Notes: generated by a model from the letters alone, not told the origin. A DNA stretch of 64,000 nt from Myxococcales bacterium (GCA_020633465.1 JACKDN010000012.1:124001-188000); one strand, 5' to 3'. Positions 34,395 to 43,220 are shown, counted from the first letter of the stretch. Program-made: numbers and translations.

Positions 34395-34904
34395 ATGAGA
34401 GCCGTCTGGTGGATCGCGAGCGGGCTGGCGTGCGCGTCGATCGCGTGCGACACGGAGAAAGAACGGCCCGGACGGTCGGGTGACCGTGGCGTCACGGTGG
34501 ACGCCGCCGCGGCCGGCGACGGAGGCGGCGATGTCGACGCCGCCGCCGACGGTGGACCCGACCAGGATCGCGGCGTCGAGCCGGACGGAACGCCCCCGGA
34601 CGGCGGTGGATTGCCACCCGACGCGGGGGACGCCGGCGCCGGCATCGACATGGGGTCCGAGCCGTCCGACTTCGAGTGCCCCGCCTGCGGCGCGAACGAG
34701 ATGTGCTTCCAGTTCTACGACGGCACGTGCAGCGGGGGGCAGCCGCGCTGCATCCCGCGCGTCGAGGGCTGCGCGCCGCGCACGTGCACACTCGAGTGTC
34801 AGCAGGCCCTCTGCAGCGACGACGGCGTACCCTTCGCGTTCTGCGACCCCGGCCTTGGCTGTGGCGGCGAGGCCGAGGGCGCCTTCGTCTGCTACGGGCC
34901 CTGA
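34395..34904 (+). CDS. Cys-rich small lipoprotein
   Basis: 169 residues. Signal peptide ending ACASIAC (Cys18), an Asp/Gly linker, then a 75-residue C-terminal domain with ten Cys: FECPACGANEMCF, TCSGGQPRCIPRVEGC, TCTLECQQALCSDDG, FCDPGLGCGG. The spacing is that of small disulfide-stapled domains seen repeatedly in myxobacterial lipoproteins; binding partner unknown. GGAGAGGGGGAGAG precedes the ATG. It converges with the next gene, 13 nt away. Confidence 0.8.
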   Translation: MRAVWWIASGLACASIACDTEKERPGRSGDRGVTVDAAAAGDGGGDVDAAADGGPDQDRGVEPDGTPPDGGGLPPDAGDAGAGIDMGSEPSDFECPACGANEMCFQFYDGTCSGGQPRCIPRVEGCAPRTCTLECQQALCSDDGVPFAFCDPGLGCGGEAEGAFVCYGP

Positions 34905-34917
34905 CCGGGCGTCGCGC

Positions 34918-36321
34918 TCAGTCGCGCGGCAGGCAGCGCCCGAACACCTCGAAGGTCAGGTCGGGCCGTCGGCTGTTGAGGCCGCAGACGTTCATTCTGC
35001 GGTTGTCGGGCCCGAAGGACTCCAGCTCCAGCTCGTCGGGCAGGACCGCGCCGCCGCCGACCGGGATGGTGCCGTCGGGGCAGGTGACGCCGCCGCAGTT
35101 GCCGCCGGGCAGGATGGTCGCCCGCTCTTCGACCTCGGTGATCGGCGGGACGTCGCGGGCGCAGGTGGCCTGGGCGGTGACCATGCCCGCGGTGCCGCGG
35201 CCGATGAGGAAGAACCCCTCGGTCTCACCCTGCCGGAAGAAGCTGCGCCGACCGACCTTCCAGCCCAGCGGCCAGGCGCCGCCACCGTGCAGCACGCGGT
35301 AGCCCTCGGGGCAGCGGACCTCGATCTGCGTGACGCCGTCCTGCCGCGCCGCCTGCTGCACCTCCACGCGCTCGATGGTCGCGCCCGGCGCCTCGGCACA
35401 CAACGTGGTGAACGGCGTGTTGCGGGCGGCGCCTTCCGGCAGCTCGCCGACGAAGCAGCGCAGCCAGGTGTCGTCGTCCAGCGCCATGTCGGTGACCATG
35501 TCGTGCTCACCGCCGATGCCGCCCGAGCCGAACAAGGCGAAGGTGCCCGCGGGACAATCCCGCTCGAAGCAGTAGCGATCCTGCGTCAACGGGATCTCGA
35601 TGTTGTCGCCCACCCATTGATAGGGGCCCAAGGGCTGCTTCACCTCGATGGTGGCCAGCGCGCCGCCGGGCGCGTCGGTCGCGTCGGCGAAGGCCGCCAG
35701 GGCGTCCTCGCAGTCGGGGAAGTCGAGGCGCTTCCAGGTGAGCGCGAGCCGGCCGGACTCGGCCGGCGCGGTGACCTGGCCGTCGACGCGATCGGTCACG
35801 CCGGCCAGCCCGGGCGAACCGTCGTAGAGGCATTGGACGCCCTCGCCGTTGACGCCGAGCACGATCTGGGCGCGGCAGCTCTCGCAGTCGGGGCCCTGGC
35901 GGATGGCGTAGTCGAAGGTGAGGCGGAACATGCGGCCGGCGAACACGATGTAGGCGTCGCCGGCCTCGTTCGGCTCGGCCTCGCGCACGCGCACGTTCGA
36001 GACGTCGACGCGATCGTCGGCGACGCCGGCGTCTTGGTCGGGGCCGCCGCCCGCGCCCGGATTGCCGCCCGCGCCCGGATTGCCGCCTGCGCCGGGCGTG
36101 CCGCCCGCGCCGGGCGTGGCGTCGGCGCGCCCTTCGTCGGGCACGCAGGCGTAGCCCGCGACCTGCGTGAAGGTGCAGACGAAGCCCGGCGCGCACGCCG
36201 CCACCGCCTGCCGGCAGTCGGCGGTCGCCTGCCCATCGCCCCCGTCGTCGTCACAGCCCGTCAGCGCCCATCCGCCGAACGCGAGCGTCGCCGCCCAGCC
36301 CCATCGAGTCCGCCCTGTCAT
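34918..36321 (-). CDS. Lipoprotein with Gly-rich linker, function unknown
   Basis: 467 residues. Lipobox ALTGC (Cys22), then a Cys-containing segment ADCRQAVAACAPGFVC, a GAGGNPGAGG linker and a mostly beta C-terminal region with about 14 Cys. Strings such as YCFERDCPAGTFALFGSGG and CPEGYRVLHGGGAWPLG recur as CPxGxxxLxGGG units at about 245, 335 and 420, suggesting three related beta modules. No catalytic motif is visible. The ATG at 36321 is chosen because the signal peptide begins there; an upstream start adds 19 residues. Confidence 0.82.
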   Translation of the reverse strand: MTGRTRWGWAATLAFGGWALTGCDDDGGDGQATADCRQAVAACAPGFVCTFTQVAGYACVPDEGRADATPGAGGTPGAGGNPGAGGNPGAGGGPDQDAGVADDRVDVSNVRVREAEPNEAGDAYIVFAGRMFRLTFDYAIRQGPDCESCRAQIVLGVNGEGVQCLYDGSPGLAGVTDRVDGQVTAPAESGRLALTWKRLDFPDCEDALAAFADATDAPGGALATIEVKQPLGPYQWVGDNIEIPLTQDRYCFERDCPAGTFALFGSGGIGGEHDMVTDMALDDDTWLRCFVGELPEGAARNTPFTTLCAEAPGATIERVEVQQAARQDGVTQIEVRCPEGYRVLHGGGAWPLGWKVGRRSFFRQGETEGFFLIGRGTAGMVTAQATCARDVPPITEVEERATILPGGNCGGVTCPDGTIPVGGGAVLPDELELESFGPDNRRMNVCGLNSRRPDLTFEVFGRCLPRD

Positions 36322-36391
36322 CTGATCGCTCCGCGTTCGTCGAGCCGCACCATGCCGCACGGAGCGGAGCCACGACAACGGCGGTCGCAGC

Positions 36392-36898
36392 TCAGGCGGC
36401 CTCGGCCGGCGCCACCTCGCGGTCGCCGAGCCGCCCGGCGGCGGTCTTCAGGCGACCCTCGGCCGGCACGCGCGGCCCGACCTTGCCCAGCCCGAACGCG
36501 GGCATGTGGTGGTACACGCACTCGTAGGTGCCCGGCTCGACCACGTAGGTCTCGTGCCAGATGCCCACCGCGCCGCCGAGCCCCCAGCGACGGATCCACT
36601 GGCGCCAGGCCGGCACGTGCTGCCGCCCCTTGTCGTGGGCGTAGCGCTGCAGGTCGTCGTGCGAGCGCCAATACTGCACGGCCAGCGTCGTGCGGCCGCC
36701 GTAGGACTCGAAGGCCATCAGGCCGCTGTCCGGATCGCTCTGCAGCTCGCGCATCATGCGACCCATGGCGCGGGCCACGGCCCAGACGATCGGCACCAGC
36801 CACCATTTGTTGATGCGCGCGCCGATGAGGAAGACGACGAAGCCTTCGTCGCGGTCGACGGTCAGGCGGCGGGGATCGACGGGGTTCTCGGTCTGCAT
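36392..36898 (-). CDS. DUF4188 protein (monooxygenase-like)
   Basis: 168 residues. GFVVFLIGARINKWWLVPIV, AMGRMMRELQSDPDSGLMAF, TTLAVQYWRSHDDLQRYAHD and GIWHETYVVEPGTYECVYHH follow the DUF4188 family closely. This family belongs to the dimeric alpha/beta barrel superfamily and is sometimes annotated as monooxygenase; the substrate is unknown. GGAG lies six nt before the ATG at 36898. It is divergent from a TetR gene across 108 bp containing tandem palindromes, so it is probably a target of that regulator. Confidence 0.88.
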   Translation of the reverse strand: MQTENPVDPRRLTVDRDEGFVVFLIGARINKWWLVPIVWAVARAMGRMMRELQSDPDSGLMAFESYGGRTTLAVQYWRSHDDLQRYAHDKGRQHVPAWRQWIRRWGLGGAVGIWHETYVVEPGTYECVYHHMPAFGLGKVGPRVPAEGRLKTAAGRLGDREVAPAEAA

Positions 36899-36959
36899 GG
36901 CGGGCTCCGTCCGGTGTTGATGTTGACAGTGCAAACTTAGGGGCTGAAGTAGACGGCGT

Positions 36960-36985
36960 CAACATCGAATGTTGCCAGCGGCAAC
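36960..36985. promoter_or_regulatory. Two overlapping 6-3-6 palindromes, candidate TetR operators
   Basis: CAACATCGAATGTTG (36960-36974) and GTTGCCAGCGGCAAC (36971-36985) are both perfect 15-bp inverted repeats and share GTTG. A weaker copy, GTTGACAGTGCAAAC, lies at 36923-36937. The second matches the operator candidate at 12444-12458 in arm length, spacing and outer bases. They lie between the divergent DUF4188 and TetR genes. Confidence 0.65.
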
Positions 36986-37006
36986 ACGGCGGCCCACACT
37001 GCGCCC

Positions 37007-37606
37007 ATGACGCGCCGAAAGAAGACCGACGACACGTACCACCACGGCGATCTGCGCGACGCCCTGCTCGAGGTCGCCGCCGAGGTGGTCGCCGAGCGGG
37101 GCCTGCAGGGGCTCAGCATTCGCGAGTGCGCCCGCCGCGTGGGCGTCAGCCACGCCGCGCCGTACCGGCACTTCGCCGACAAGAACGCGCTGGTCTACGC
37201 CCTGGCGCAGCAGGGCTTCGAGTGGCTGGCCGCCGCGGGGCGCGCCGCGATGCACGGCCTCGACGATCCGCGCGATCGGCTCGACGCGTACGGCGCCGCC
37301 TACGCGCGCTTCGCGTTCGAGCATCCGGTGCACCACCGCATCATGTTCGCCAGCGAGATCGAGGTGCCCGAGGGCGCCGAGAAGTCCGACGCGGGCGCCT
37401 TCGACCTGCTGGTCGAAGCGGCCGCCGCGGTCGCCGGCCCCGATCAGGATCCCGAGCTGGCCGCCGTCGCCGCGTGGGCGCTGCCGCACGGGCTGGCCAT
37501 GCTGGTGCTCGACGGGCGCATCCCCACCGAGAAGGCGGGCACCGGCGATCAGGTCGAGGCGTTGGCACGAAGGCTGTTCGCGATGTGGCGCGGCCCGCTC
37601 GGATAG
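37007..37606 (+). CDS. TetR/AcrR-family regulator (WHG-type)
   Basis: 199 residues. The N-terminal YHHGDLRDALLEVAAEVVAE, LSIRECARRVGVSHAAPYRH and FADKNALVYALAQQGF form a classic TetR HTH with the HGDLR opening typical of WHG-domain members. The C-terminal ligand domain contains AWALPHGLAMLVLDG, equivalent to SLVHGLATLVLCG in the TetR at 12481. The two regulators are therefore paralogues. It probably represses the divergent DUF4188 gene and itself through the adjacent palindromes, and perhaps the VOC gene 87 nt downstream. Confidence 0.93.
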   Translation: MTRRKKTDDTYHHGDLRDALLEVAAEVVAERGLQGLSIRECARRVGVSHAAPYRHFADKNALVYALAQQGFEWLAAAGRAAMHGLDDPRDRLDAYGAAYARFAFEHPVHHRIMFASEIEVPEGAEKSDAGAFDLLVEAAAAVAGPDQDPELAAVAAWALPHGLAMLVLDGRIPTEKAGTGDQVEALARRLFAMWRGPLG

Positions 37607-37693
37607 CCGGCCCGCGACGATTCGCCCGGTGATCCCTTGTCAGCCCATCCCAGGCGCGCTCTCATCCCCGCACACCACCCGCGGAGGGACGAC

Positions 37694-38449
37694 ATGAGCA
37701 CCAAGGGCCTGAACGACTTCGTCTGGTACGACCTGCAGACCCCCGATCCCAAGGCCGCCATCGGCTTCTACTCCAAGCTGTTCGGCTGGACGCCGCAGGG
37801 CGAGCCCGACAGCGGGCACGTCGGCTGGAACAACGGTGAGAACCACTTCGGCGGCATCGGCACGCCGCAGGCCGGGGTGCCCGCTCACTGGCTGGGCTAC
37901 GTCGAGACCGACGCCCTCGAGGGCACCGTCGAGCGCGCGAAGAAGATGGGCGCCAAGGTGTTCGCCGGCCCGATGTCGATCGGCGAGGGCGGCGACATCG
38001 CCGTGGTGGCCGATCCGCAGGGCGCGGCGATCGGCCTGTACCAGGGCGGCAAGGGCCACGAGGGCTGGGAGCCCCGCAAGACCGAGCCCGGCGACGTCGG
38101 CTGGGCCGAGCTGGGCACCTCGGACATCGACGGCGCCCGGGCCTTCTACGGCGAGTGCTTCGGCTGGAAGACCGGCCAGTCGATGCAGATGCAGCACGGC
38201 GTCTACCACATGGTGATGAAGGGCGAGACGTCCATCGCCGGCCTCTACACCAAGCCCGCCGACATGCCGGTGTCCGCCTGGACCTTCTACATCAACGTCA
38301 ACGACGTCGACGAGACGGTGGCCAAGGCGAAGGCCCTGGGCGGCAAGCTGCTGGTCGGCCCGCAGACCGTGCCCGACATGGTCACCTTCGCCATCCTCAC
38401 CGATCCCCAGGGCGCGACCTTCGGTGTCGCGAAGTCGCTGGGCGGCTGA
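37694..38449 (+). CDS. Two-domain VOC (glyoxalase-fold) protein, second copy
   Basis: 251 residues with two VOC domains starting NDFVWYDLQTPDPKAAIGFY and GWAELGTSDIDGARAFYGEC, each with the strand-FYxxxFGW opening. It has the same size and architecture as the protein at 11577-12341, but the sequences differ clearly. Possible metal ligands are His, Glu and Tyr residues such as in QHGVYHMVM. GGAGGG is five nt upstream of the ATG at 37694. It is downstream of, and probably co-transcribed with, its TetR neighbour. Confidence 0.9.
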   Translation: MSTKGLNDFVWYDLQTPDPKAAIGFYSKLFGWTPQGEPDSGHVGWNNGENHFGGIGTPQAGVPAHWLGYVETDALEGTVERAKKMGAKVFAGPMSIGEGGDIAVVADPQGAAIGLYQGGKGHEGWEPRKTEPGDVGWAELGTSDIDGARAFYGECFGWKTGQSMQMQHGVYHMVMKGETSIAGLYTKPADMPVSAWTFYINVNDVDETVAKAKALGGKLLVGPQTVPDMVTFAILTDPQGATFGVAKSLGG

Positions 38450-38509
38450 GCGAACGGGCGACCGACCGACGCGCGGTGGCCGGCGCCGCGTCGCGGGTCC
38501 GGCCCCGGG

Positions 38510-40351
38510 TCAGTCGCCGGCCTTTTGGCGCATCGCCTTCGTCAGCGCGCGGCGCGCGTCGTCGAAGTCGGCCCAGGGATTCGCCGACGGCAGGCCGTCG
38601 CGGAGGACGTCGAGCAGGGCCACCTTCGCCGGGCCCTCGGCGGTCGGGTCGAGCGCGCTCCAGGCGATGGGCCAGGCGACGGGGGCGCCGGGGCGGGCGC
38701 GGGGGGAGTAGCTGGCGATGGCGGTGGCGCCGCGGCCGTTGCGCAGATAGTCGATGAAGACTCGGCCCTCGCGGCGCTGCTTGGACAGCTTGTCGGTGTA
38801 GCGGGACGGGTCGCGGCGGGCGAAGCCGCGCGCGACGTCGTGGGCGAAGGTCTTCACCTCGTCCCAGGTGCTGCGCCGCTCGATGGGGCTCACGACGTGC
38901 AGGCCCTTGCCGCCGGTGAGGCGCAGGAACGCACCGAGGCCCAACGCCTCGAGGTGCTGGCGCAGCGCGCGGGCCAGCTCGACCACCTGCGACCAGCCCA
39001 CGTCGGGGCTGGGATCGAGGTCGAAGACGATCTGATCGGGGCGATCCAGCCGATCGGCGCGGGCGCCCCAGACGTGCAGCTCGAGCGTTCCGAGCTGCGC
39101 CAGCGAGACGACGCCGGCCAGATCGTCCACCACCAGGTACGCGTCGCCGTCCTCGTCGACCACCTGTCCCAGGGTGTCGGGCGTGCCGCGCCCCGGGTGC
39201 TTCTGAAAGAAGCAGTCTTCGCCGCGCCCGTCGGGGCACCGCACCAGGCTCAGCGGTCGGCCCGCGAGACCGGGCAGCAGGCGGGCGGCGACCCGCTCGA
39301 GGTAGCGCGCCACGTCGAGCTTGGTCACCTCGGCGTCGGGGAACAGCACCTTGTCCGGGTGGCTCAGTCGGACACCGGCGACCACGGGCGGGCCTTGCGG
39401 GCGGGCCATCTTCTCCTCCTCCCATCCTTCGAACACGGCGTGCCGCAGGCGCCCGGTGTCGGTCCAGCCCGCGAAGCGGACCGTCGCGCGCAGCCTTGGG
39501 TGCACCCAGCGCACGTCGCACGCGTCGGGCGGATCGTGCACCGGCGGCGCGTCGCGGCGCAGCGCGTCGAGCCGGACGCGAACGCTGGCGAGCGTCGCCT
39601 GGTCGAACCCGGTGCCCACCTTGCCGGCGTACCACAGGCCGTCGTCGTCGCGGGACGCCAGCAGCAGCGCCCCGAAGCCGGCGCGCCCGCCGCGCGGATC
39701 GCTGAAGCCGACCACGGGCAGCGTCGCGCGCCGCAGGCACCGCACCTTGCGCCAGTCGGGGCTGCGACGGCCTCGATAGGGCGCGGCCACTCGCTTGCTG
39801 ACGATGCCTTCGAGGCCCAGCGCGCACGCTTCGCGCAGGACCGCGTCGCCCGGCGCCCGGAAGTGCTCGACCAGGCGGAGGGCGTCGGGGGGCGCGTCGG
39901 TCAGCAGCGCGCGCAACGCTCTCTTTCGCTCGCTCAACGGCGCGTCGCGCAGATCGTCCGGCCCCACGAACAGCAGGTCGAAGGCGTAGAGGAGCGATCG
40001 ATGGTCGACGCGCGAGAGGGATCGCTGCAGGGCGCCGAAGTCGCTGCGTCCCTGCGCGTCGAGGCGCACCAGCTCGCCGTCCAGGGCCAGCCGCGCGGCG
40101 GGCAAGCGCGCGACGGCGGCGGCGACGCGAGGCAGCCGATCGGTCCAGTCCAGGCCGCCGCGGGTCAGCAGGCGGACGGCGTCGCCCTCCTTGCGCGCCA
40201 ACATCCGATACCCGTCCAGCTTGATCTCGTGCAGCCACTCGTCACCCGTCGGCGGCGCGTCCACGGGCGTGGCGAGCTGCAACGCGATGGACGCGGGGAG
40301 CGATGGGGTCACCGCGCCGTCCACCGCCTCCGCTGTCGCCGGCCGCCCCAT
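38510..40351 (-). CDS. ligD: LigD: ATP-dependent DNA ligase with polymerase domain
   Basis: 613 residues in the order ligase (about 20-310) then polymerase/primase (about 325-605). The adenylated lysine is Lys44 in motif I, EIKLDGYR. Motif IV is LEGIVSKR and motif V DWRKVRC, and the OB fold ends TVRFAGWTDTGRLRHAVF. The polymerase domain opens VRLSHPDKVLFPD and carries the catalytic pair in VFDLDPSPD plus SKQRREGRVFIDYLRNG. The 3'-phosphoesterase domain of full-length LigD is absent. It repairs double-strand breaks by NHEJ with Ku. It starts three nt after the Ku stop and is translationally coupled to it. Confidence 0.96.
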   Translation of the reverse strand: MGRPATAEAVDGAVTPSLPASIALQLATPVDAPPTGDEWLHEIKLDGYRMLARKEGDAVRLLTRGGLDWTDRLPRVAAAVARLPAARLALDGELVRLDAQGRSDFGALQRSLSRVDHRSLLYAFDLLFVGPDDLRDAPLSERKRALRALLTDAPPDALRLVEHFRAPGDAVLREACALGLEGIVSKRVAAPYRGRRSPDWRKVRCLRRATLPVVGFSDPRGGRAGFGALLLASRDDDGLWYAGKVGTGFDQATLASVRVRLDALRRDAPPVHDPPDACDVRWVHPRLRATVRFAGWTDTGRLRHAVFEGWEEEKMARPQGPPVVAGVRLSHPDKVLFPDAEVTKLDVARYLERVAARLLPGLAGRPLSLVRCPDGRGEDCFFQKHPGRGTPDTLGQVVDEDGDAYLVVDDLAGVVSLAQLGTLELHVWGARADRLDRPDQIVFDLDPSPDVGWSQVVELARALRQHLEALGLGAFLRLTGGKGLHVVSPIERRSTWDEVKTFAHDVARGFARRDPSRYTDKLSKQRREGRVFIDYLRNGRGATAIASYSPRARPGAPVAWPIAWSALDPTAEGPAKVALLDVLRDGLPSANPWADFDDARRALTKAMRQKAGD

Positions 40352-40354
40352 CGC

Positions 40355-41308
40355 TCAGCTCGCCAACGCGTCGACGAGCTGATCCTTGCTCATCCCGCTG
40401 CGGCCCTCGATGCCGCGTCTCTTGGCTCGCTCGTACAGCTCGCTCTTGGTCAGCTCGCTCAGCTTCGGCGCCGCGTTCGTCTGGCCGCCCAGGCGCTCGC
40501 GCAGCAGGTCGACGATGTCGACCACGTCGCCGCCGCCCCCCTCGTCCGTGTCCTCGTCGGCGTCCGCGGCGACCTCGGTGTCCACCACGTCCTGGCCCTG
40601 TCGCGCCTTCTCCTCGGCCAGCGCACGCAGGGCCTCGGCGCCCACGTCGCTCAGCTCGGCCGGGTCGATCCCCTCGGCGGCGAGCGCGCGGATCGCGCGG
40701 CGCATGGCCTTCACCTGATCCGTCTTCGCCTCGGCCGGCGCCGGCAGACCGACGTCGTCGGCCGATCGCAGCTCGTCCGCCGTGCGCAGCGTCTCGGCGC
40801 GCAGGATGCCGTTCTGCGCGAAGAGGGCGATCAGGTAGGAGCGTCCCCGCATCACGAACGCGGCGATGCCCACCCGATCGGTGCGCTCCATCGTGGCCGC
40901 CAGCAAGCGATAGGGCTTGCTCACCTCGTCGGGCGGCAGCAGGAAGTACGCGCGGTCGCACAGCAGCGGGTCGAGCGCGTCGCGCGGCACGAAGCGTTGC
41001 AGGTCGATCTCCCGGGTGCGTTCGGGCTGCAGCGCGTCGAGCTCGTCCTCGGTGACGGTGACGAACTGGCCGTCGGTGTACTCGTAGCCCCGCACGATGT
41101 CGTCGCGGTCGATGGGCTGGTCGTCGGCCGAACACACGTAGCGCCGCCGCAGCGGCCGCCCGGCGGGGCTCAGCGCGCGCAGCGACACCCGGCTCGAGCG
41201 CAGGGCGGTGAACAGCTCGACGGGGATGCTGACCAGCCCGAAGGTGACCGTGCCCGACCAGAACGGGCGCAGGCCGCGCGGGCGCCTCGGAGCGTTCTTC
41301 TTCGGCAT
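40355..41308 (-). CDS. ku: Ku protein with C-terminal SAP/Rho-N-like tail
   Basis: 317 residues. The Ku core opens FWSGTVTFGLVSIPVELFTA and continues with IVRGYEYTDGQFVTVTEDEL, IDLQRFVPRDALDP and MERTDRVGIAAFVMRGRSYL. After an acidic linker (DADEDTDEGGGGD) the tail KLSELTKSELYERAKRRGIE to QLVDALAS resembles a SAP or Rho-N DNA-binding module. Ku forms a ring on DNA ends and recruits LigD. GGAGG is nine nt upstream. It starts four nt after the stop of the second Ku gene. Confidence 0.95.
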   Translation of the reverse strand: MPKKNAPRRPRGLRPFWSGTVTFGLVSIPVELFTALRSSRVSLRALSPAGRPLRRRYVCSADDQPIDRDDIVRGYEYTDGQFVTVTEDELDALQPERTREIDLQRFVPRDALDPLLCDRAYFLLPPDEVSKPYRLLAATMERTDRVGIAAFVMRGRSYLIALFAQNGILRAETLRTADELRSADDVGLPAPAEAKTDQVKAMRRAIRALAAEGIDPAELSDVGAEALRALAEEKARQGQDVVDTEVAADADEDTDEGGGGDVVDIVDLLRERLGGQTNAAPKLSELTKSELYERAKRRGIEGRSGMSKDQLVDALAS

Positions 41309-41312
41309 CGTC

Positions 41313-42101
41313 TCAACCTCCCTTCGCTGCCTTCAGGCTGGCCTCCAGCGCGTCGGCCAGCGACGCCGCCGGGGGCGCGGCCTCGGCGACCTCGGGCAGC
41401 TCGACCTCGTCGCCGGCGATCTTGGCGTCGATGTGCGATCGCAGCCGCGCCTGATAGGTGTCTTCGAAGGCGGCCGGGTCGAAGGGCCCCTCGAGCGCGC
41501 TCACCAGCTGCTCGGCGAGGGCCACCTCGCGATCGTCCGGCGCGCGCCCCTCGGGCGCCTCGACCGCGTCCTCGGGCACCACCTCCTCGGCGTGGCGCAG
41601 CTGCACCAGCACCAGGCGGCGGTCCCGCACCCGCAGCGCGCCCTGGTATCGCTTCTTGCGCATCACCCATCGCGCCACACCGACCCGATCCTCGGCCTCG
41701 AGGGCCTCGACCAGCGCGGCGTACGCGGCGGCGCTGCCCGCGGCGTCGGCGTCCGGCCCCAGCCACCACGCCCGGTCGTACCACCGCGCGTCGATGGCGC
41801 CGGGCGGCACGAAGCGCAGCAGCTCGATGTCCCGGGACGGGGGCGGCTCGAGCGCGTCGAGATCCGTCTCGTCGAGCATCACGAACCGCCCCGGCTCGAT
41901 CTCGAGCCCCTTCCGGATGTCCGCGTGCTCGACGGGCTGGTCGCCCTGCGGATCGACCATCTGCTGGCGCACCGGCTGATGGTCGGCGGCGTGCAGCAGG
42001 CGGAAGTGCACGGCCTGCCGCTGGAGCGCCGAGTACAGCTTGACGGCGACGCGCTGGTCACCCAGGCGAAGCACCCCTTTCCACATCGCGCGGGCGCTCA
42101 C
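41313..42101 (-). CDS. ku: Second Ku protein, no C-terminal extension
   Basis: 262 residues from the GTG at 42101, with GGAGG four nt upstream and a GTGA overlap with the preceding zinc-ribbon gene. The core begins MWKGVLRLGDQRVAVKLYSA and contains IRKGLEIEPGRFVMLDETDL, IELLRFVPPGAIDA and EDRVGVARWVMRKKRYQGAL. It is clearly diverged from the adjacent Ku and lacks the acidic linker and SAP-like tail. Paired Ku genes are known in rhizobia and actinobacteria, where they can form heterodimers; that is the likely reading here. Longer in-frame starts are shadows. Confidence 0.93.
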   Translation of the reverse strand: MSARAMWKGVLRLGDQRVAVKLYSALQRQAVHFRLLHAADHQPVRQQMVDPQGDQPVEHADIRKGLEIEPGRFVMLDETDLDALEPPPSRDIELLRFVPPGAIDARWYDRAWWLGPDADAAGSAAAYAALVEALEAEDRVGVARWVMRKKRYQGALRVRDRRLVLVQLRHAEEVVPEDAVEAPEGRAPDDREVALAEQLVSALEGPFDPAAFEDTYQARLRSHIDAKIAGDEVELPEVAEAAPPAASLADALEASLKAAKGG

Positions 42102-42310
42102 GACGCCTCCGTGCGGGCGCAGGCGCGGCAGTGCGGCGCGCCGGTCGAGAGCGTCGCCGTCACCACGCAGAAGGGGCACCGCGGATCGTCGCAGACGACG
42201 CACCGCACCTCGAGCGCGTAGGCGTAGGTCTGCAGGCAGTCGGGGCACGTCTCCGAGGCGTCCTCGAGGACGGGGCCGGGCGAGCGTCGCGGGGTGCGTC
42301 GAGTGTTCAT
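42098..42310 (-). CDS. Small zinc-ribbon protein leading the NHEJ operon
   Basis: 70 residues from the ATG at 42310. It has four CxxC-type pairs, CPDCLQTY, CVVCDDPRC, PFC and CRAC, arranged as two zinc knuckles, preceded by a basic RRTPRRSPG. It overlaps the GTG of the second Ku gene by four nt, so it is translated with it. The family is not recognised. A DNA-end or Ku accessory role is an inference from position only. Confidence 0.75.
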   Translation of the reverse strand: MNTRRTPRRSPGPVLEDASETCPDCLQTYAYALEVRCVVCDDPRCPFCVVTATLSTGAPHCRACARTEAS

Positions 42311-42374
42311 GGTGTGCTCACGTTGCAGAGGGCGAATCCGGCAATCCGGCACGCGGTTCGTGGACGCGCGCGCC

Positions 42375-43220
42375 TCACCCGGTGTGAAAGGTGCCCTTCA
42401 CGCTGCGGGTGACGCAGTGCGCCGCGTAGCCGACCAGCCCCATCGCCACGAGGGCCAGCAGCCACGGTCCGTAGGCCTGCTGCTGCAGCGTCGTCAGGGC
42501 GCCGCCGAAGCCCTCGGCCTCGTTCGGATCGGTCTCGAGGGCGGCGATGACGACCAGCGAGCCGACGATGGTGAACACCAGACCCCGGGCCGCGTAGCCG
42601 GCCCGCGCGACGCCCCGCACGACGCGGCGGACGCGACCGCGCAGGTCGGCGCCGCGGTAGTCCTTCTTCATGAACGACGCGGTCCAGGCGATCCGGAGCT
42701 GGTTGAAGGCCACCACCAGCACCACGAGGCCGACGAGGCCGACCAGGAGCTGGCCGAAGGGCGCCGACATCAGGCGCGCCGACCAGGTCTTCGCGCCGTC
42801 GCCTCCGCCGCCGCCGCCGCTGCCCAGGGCCAGGTTGAACGCGTTCCAGGCCAGGAACCCGTGCAGCGCGCCGCTGATGGCGAGGCCGACGCGCTTGACG
42901 ATGCCCATGGCGTCGGTGCCCTTGCCCTTCGGATCGGCGACGGCCTCGAAGCCGCGCCACAGCGCGTACAGCACCAGGCCGGCGCCGGTGACCCACAGCA
43001 GCACCTCGCCGAAGGGCTGCTGAGCGAGCGTGCGCAGCGCGCCCTTGCTGCCGGTCGTCTCGCCGCCCGACTCACCCAGCGCCGCCATCAACGCCAGGGC
43101 GCCGACGACGGCGTACACCAGGCCCTTGGCCGCGCTGCCCGCGCGCCCGGCGATCTCCATCCAGTCCGTGTCCTGGGCGCGTCGAGCCCCGTCGCGTGCG
43201 TGTTCGGTGAGCGTGGCCAT
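42375..43220 (-). CDS. DUF1206 integral membrane protein
   Basis: 281 residues with about six transmembrane segments in three pairs, each repeat starting with a basic amphipathic stretch and a GxxAKGLVY-type helix: AGRAGSAAKGLVYAVVGALA, VKRVGLAISGALHGFLAWNA and VARAGYAARGLVFTIVGSLV. That triplication is the DUF1206 signature; function unknown. AAGGAAG precedes the ATG at 43220. It lies 64 nt upstream of the zinc-ribbon/Ku genes on the same strand and may be part of their transcript. Confidence 0.9.
   Translation of the reverse strand: MATLTEHARDGARRAQDTDWMEIAGRAGSAAKGLVYAVVGALALMAALGESGGETTGSKGALRTLAQQPFGEVLLWVTGAGLVLYALWRGFEAVADPKGKGTDAMGIVKRVGLAISGALHGFLAWNAFNLALGSGGGGGGDGAKTWSARLMSAPFGQLLVGLVGLVVLVVAFNQLRIAWTASFMKKDYRGADLRGRVRRVVRGVARAGYAARGLVFTIVGSLVVIAALETDPNEAEGFGGALTTLQQQAYGPWLLALVAMGLVGYAAHCVTRSVKGTFHTG

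Noticed and set aside
38525..42043. Plus-strand open frame of about 1170 codons opposite ligD and the ku genes
   Set aside because: Antisense shadow of genes with full catalytic motifs; composition is non-globular.
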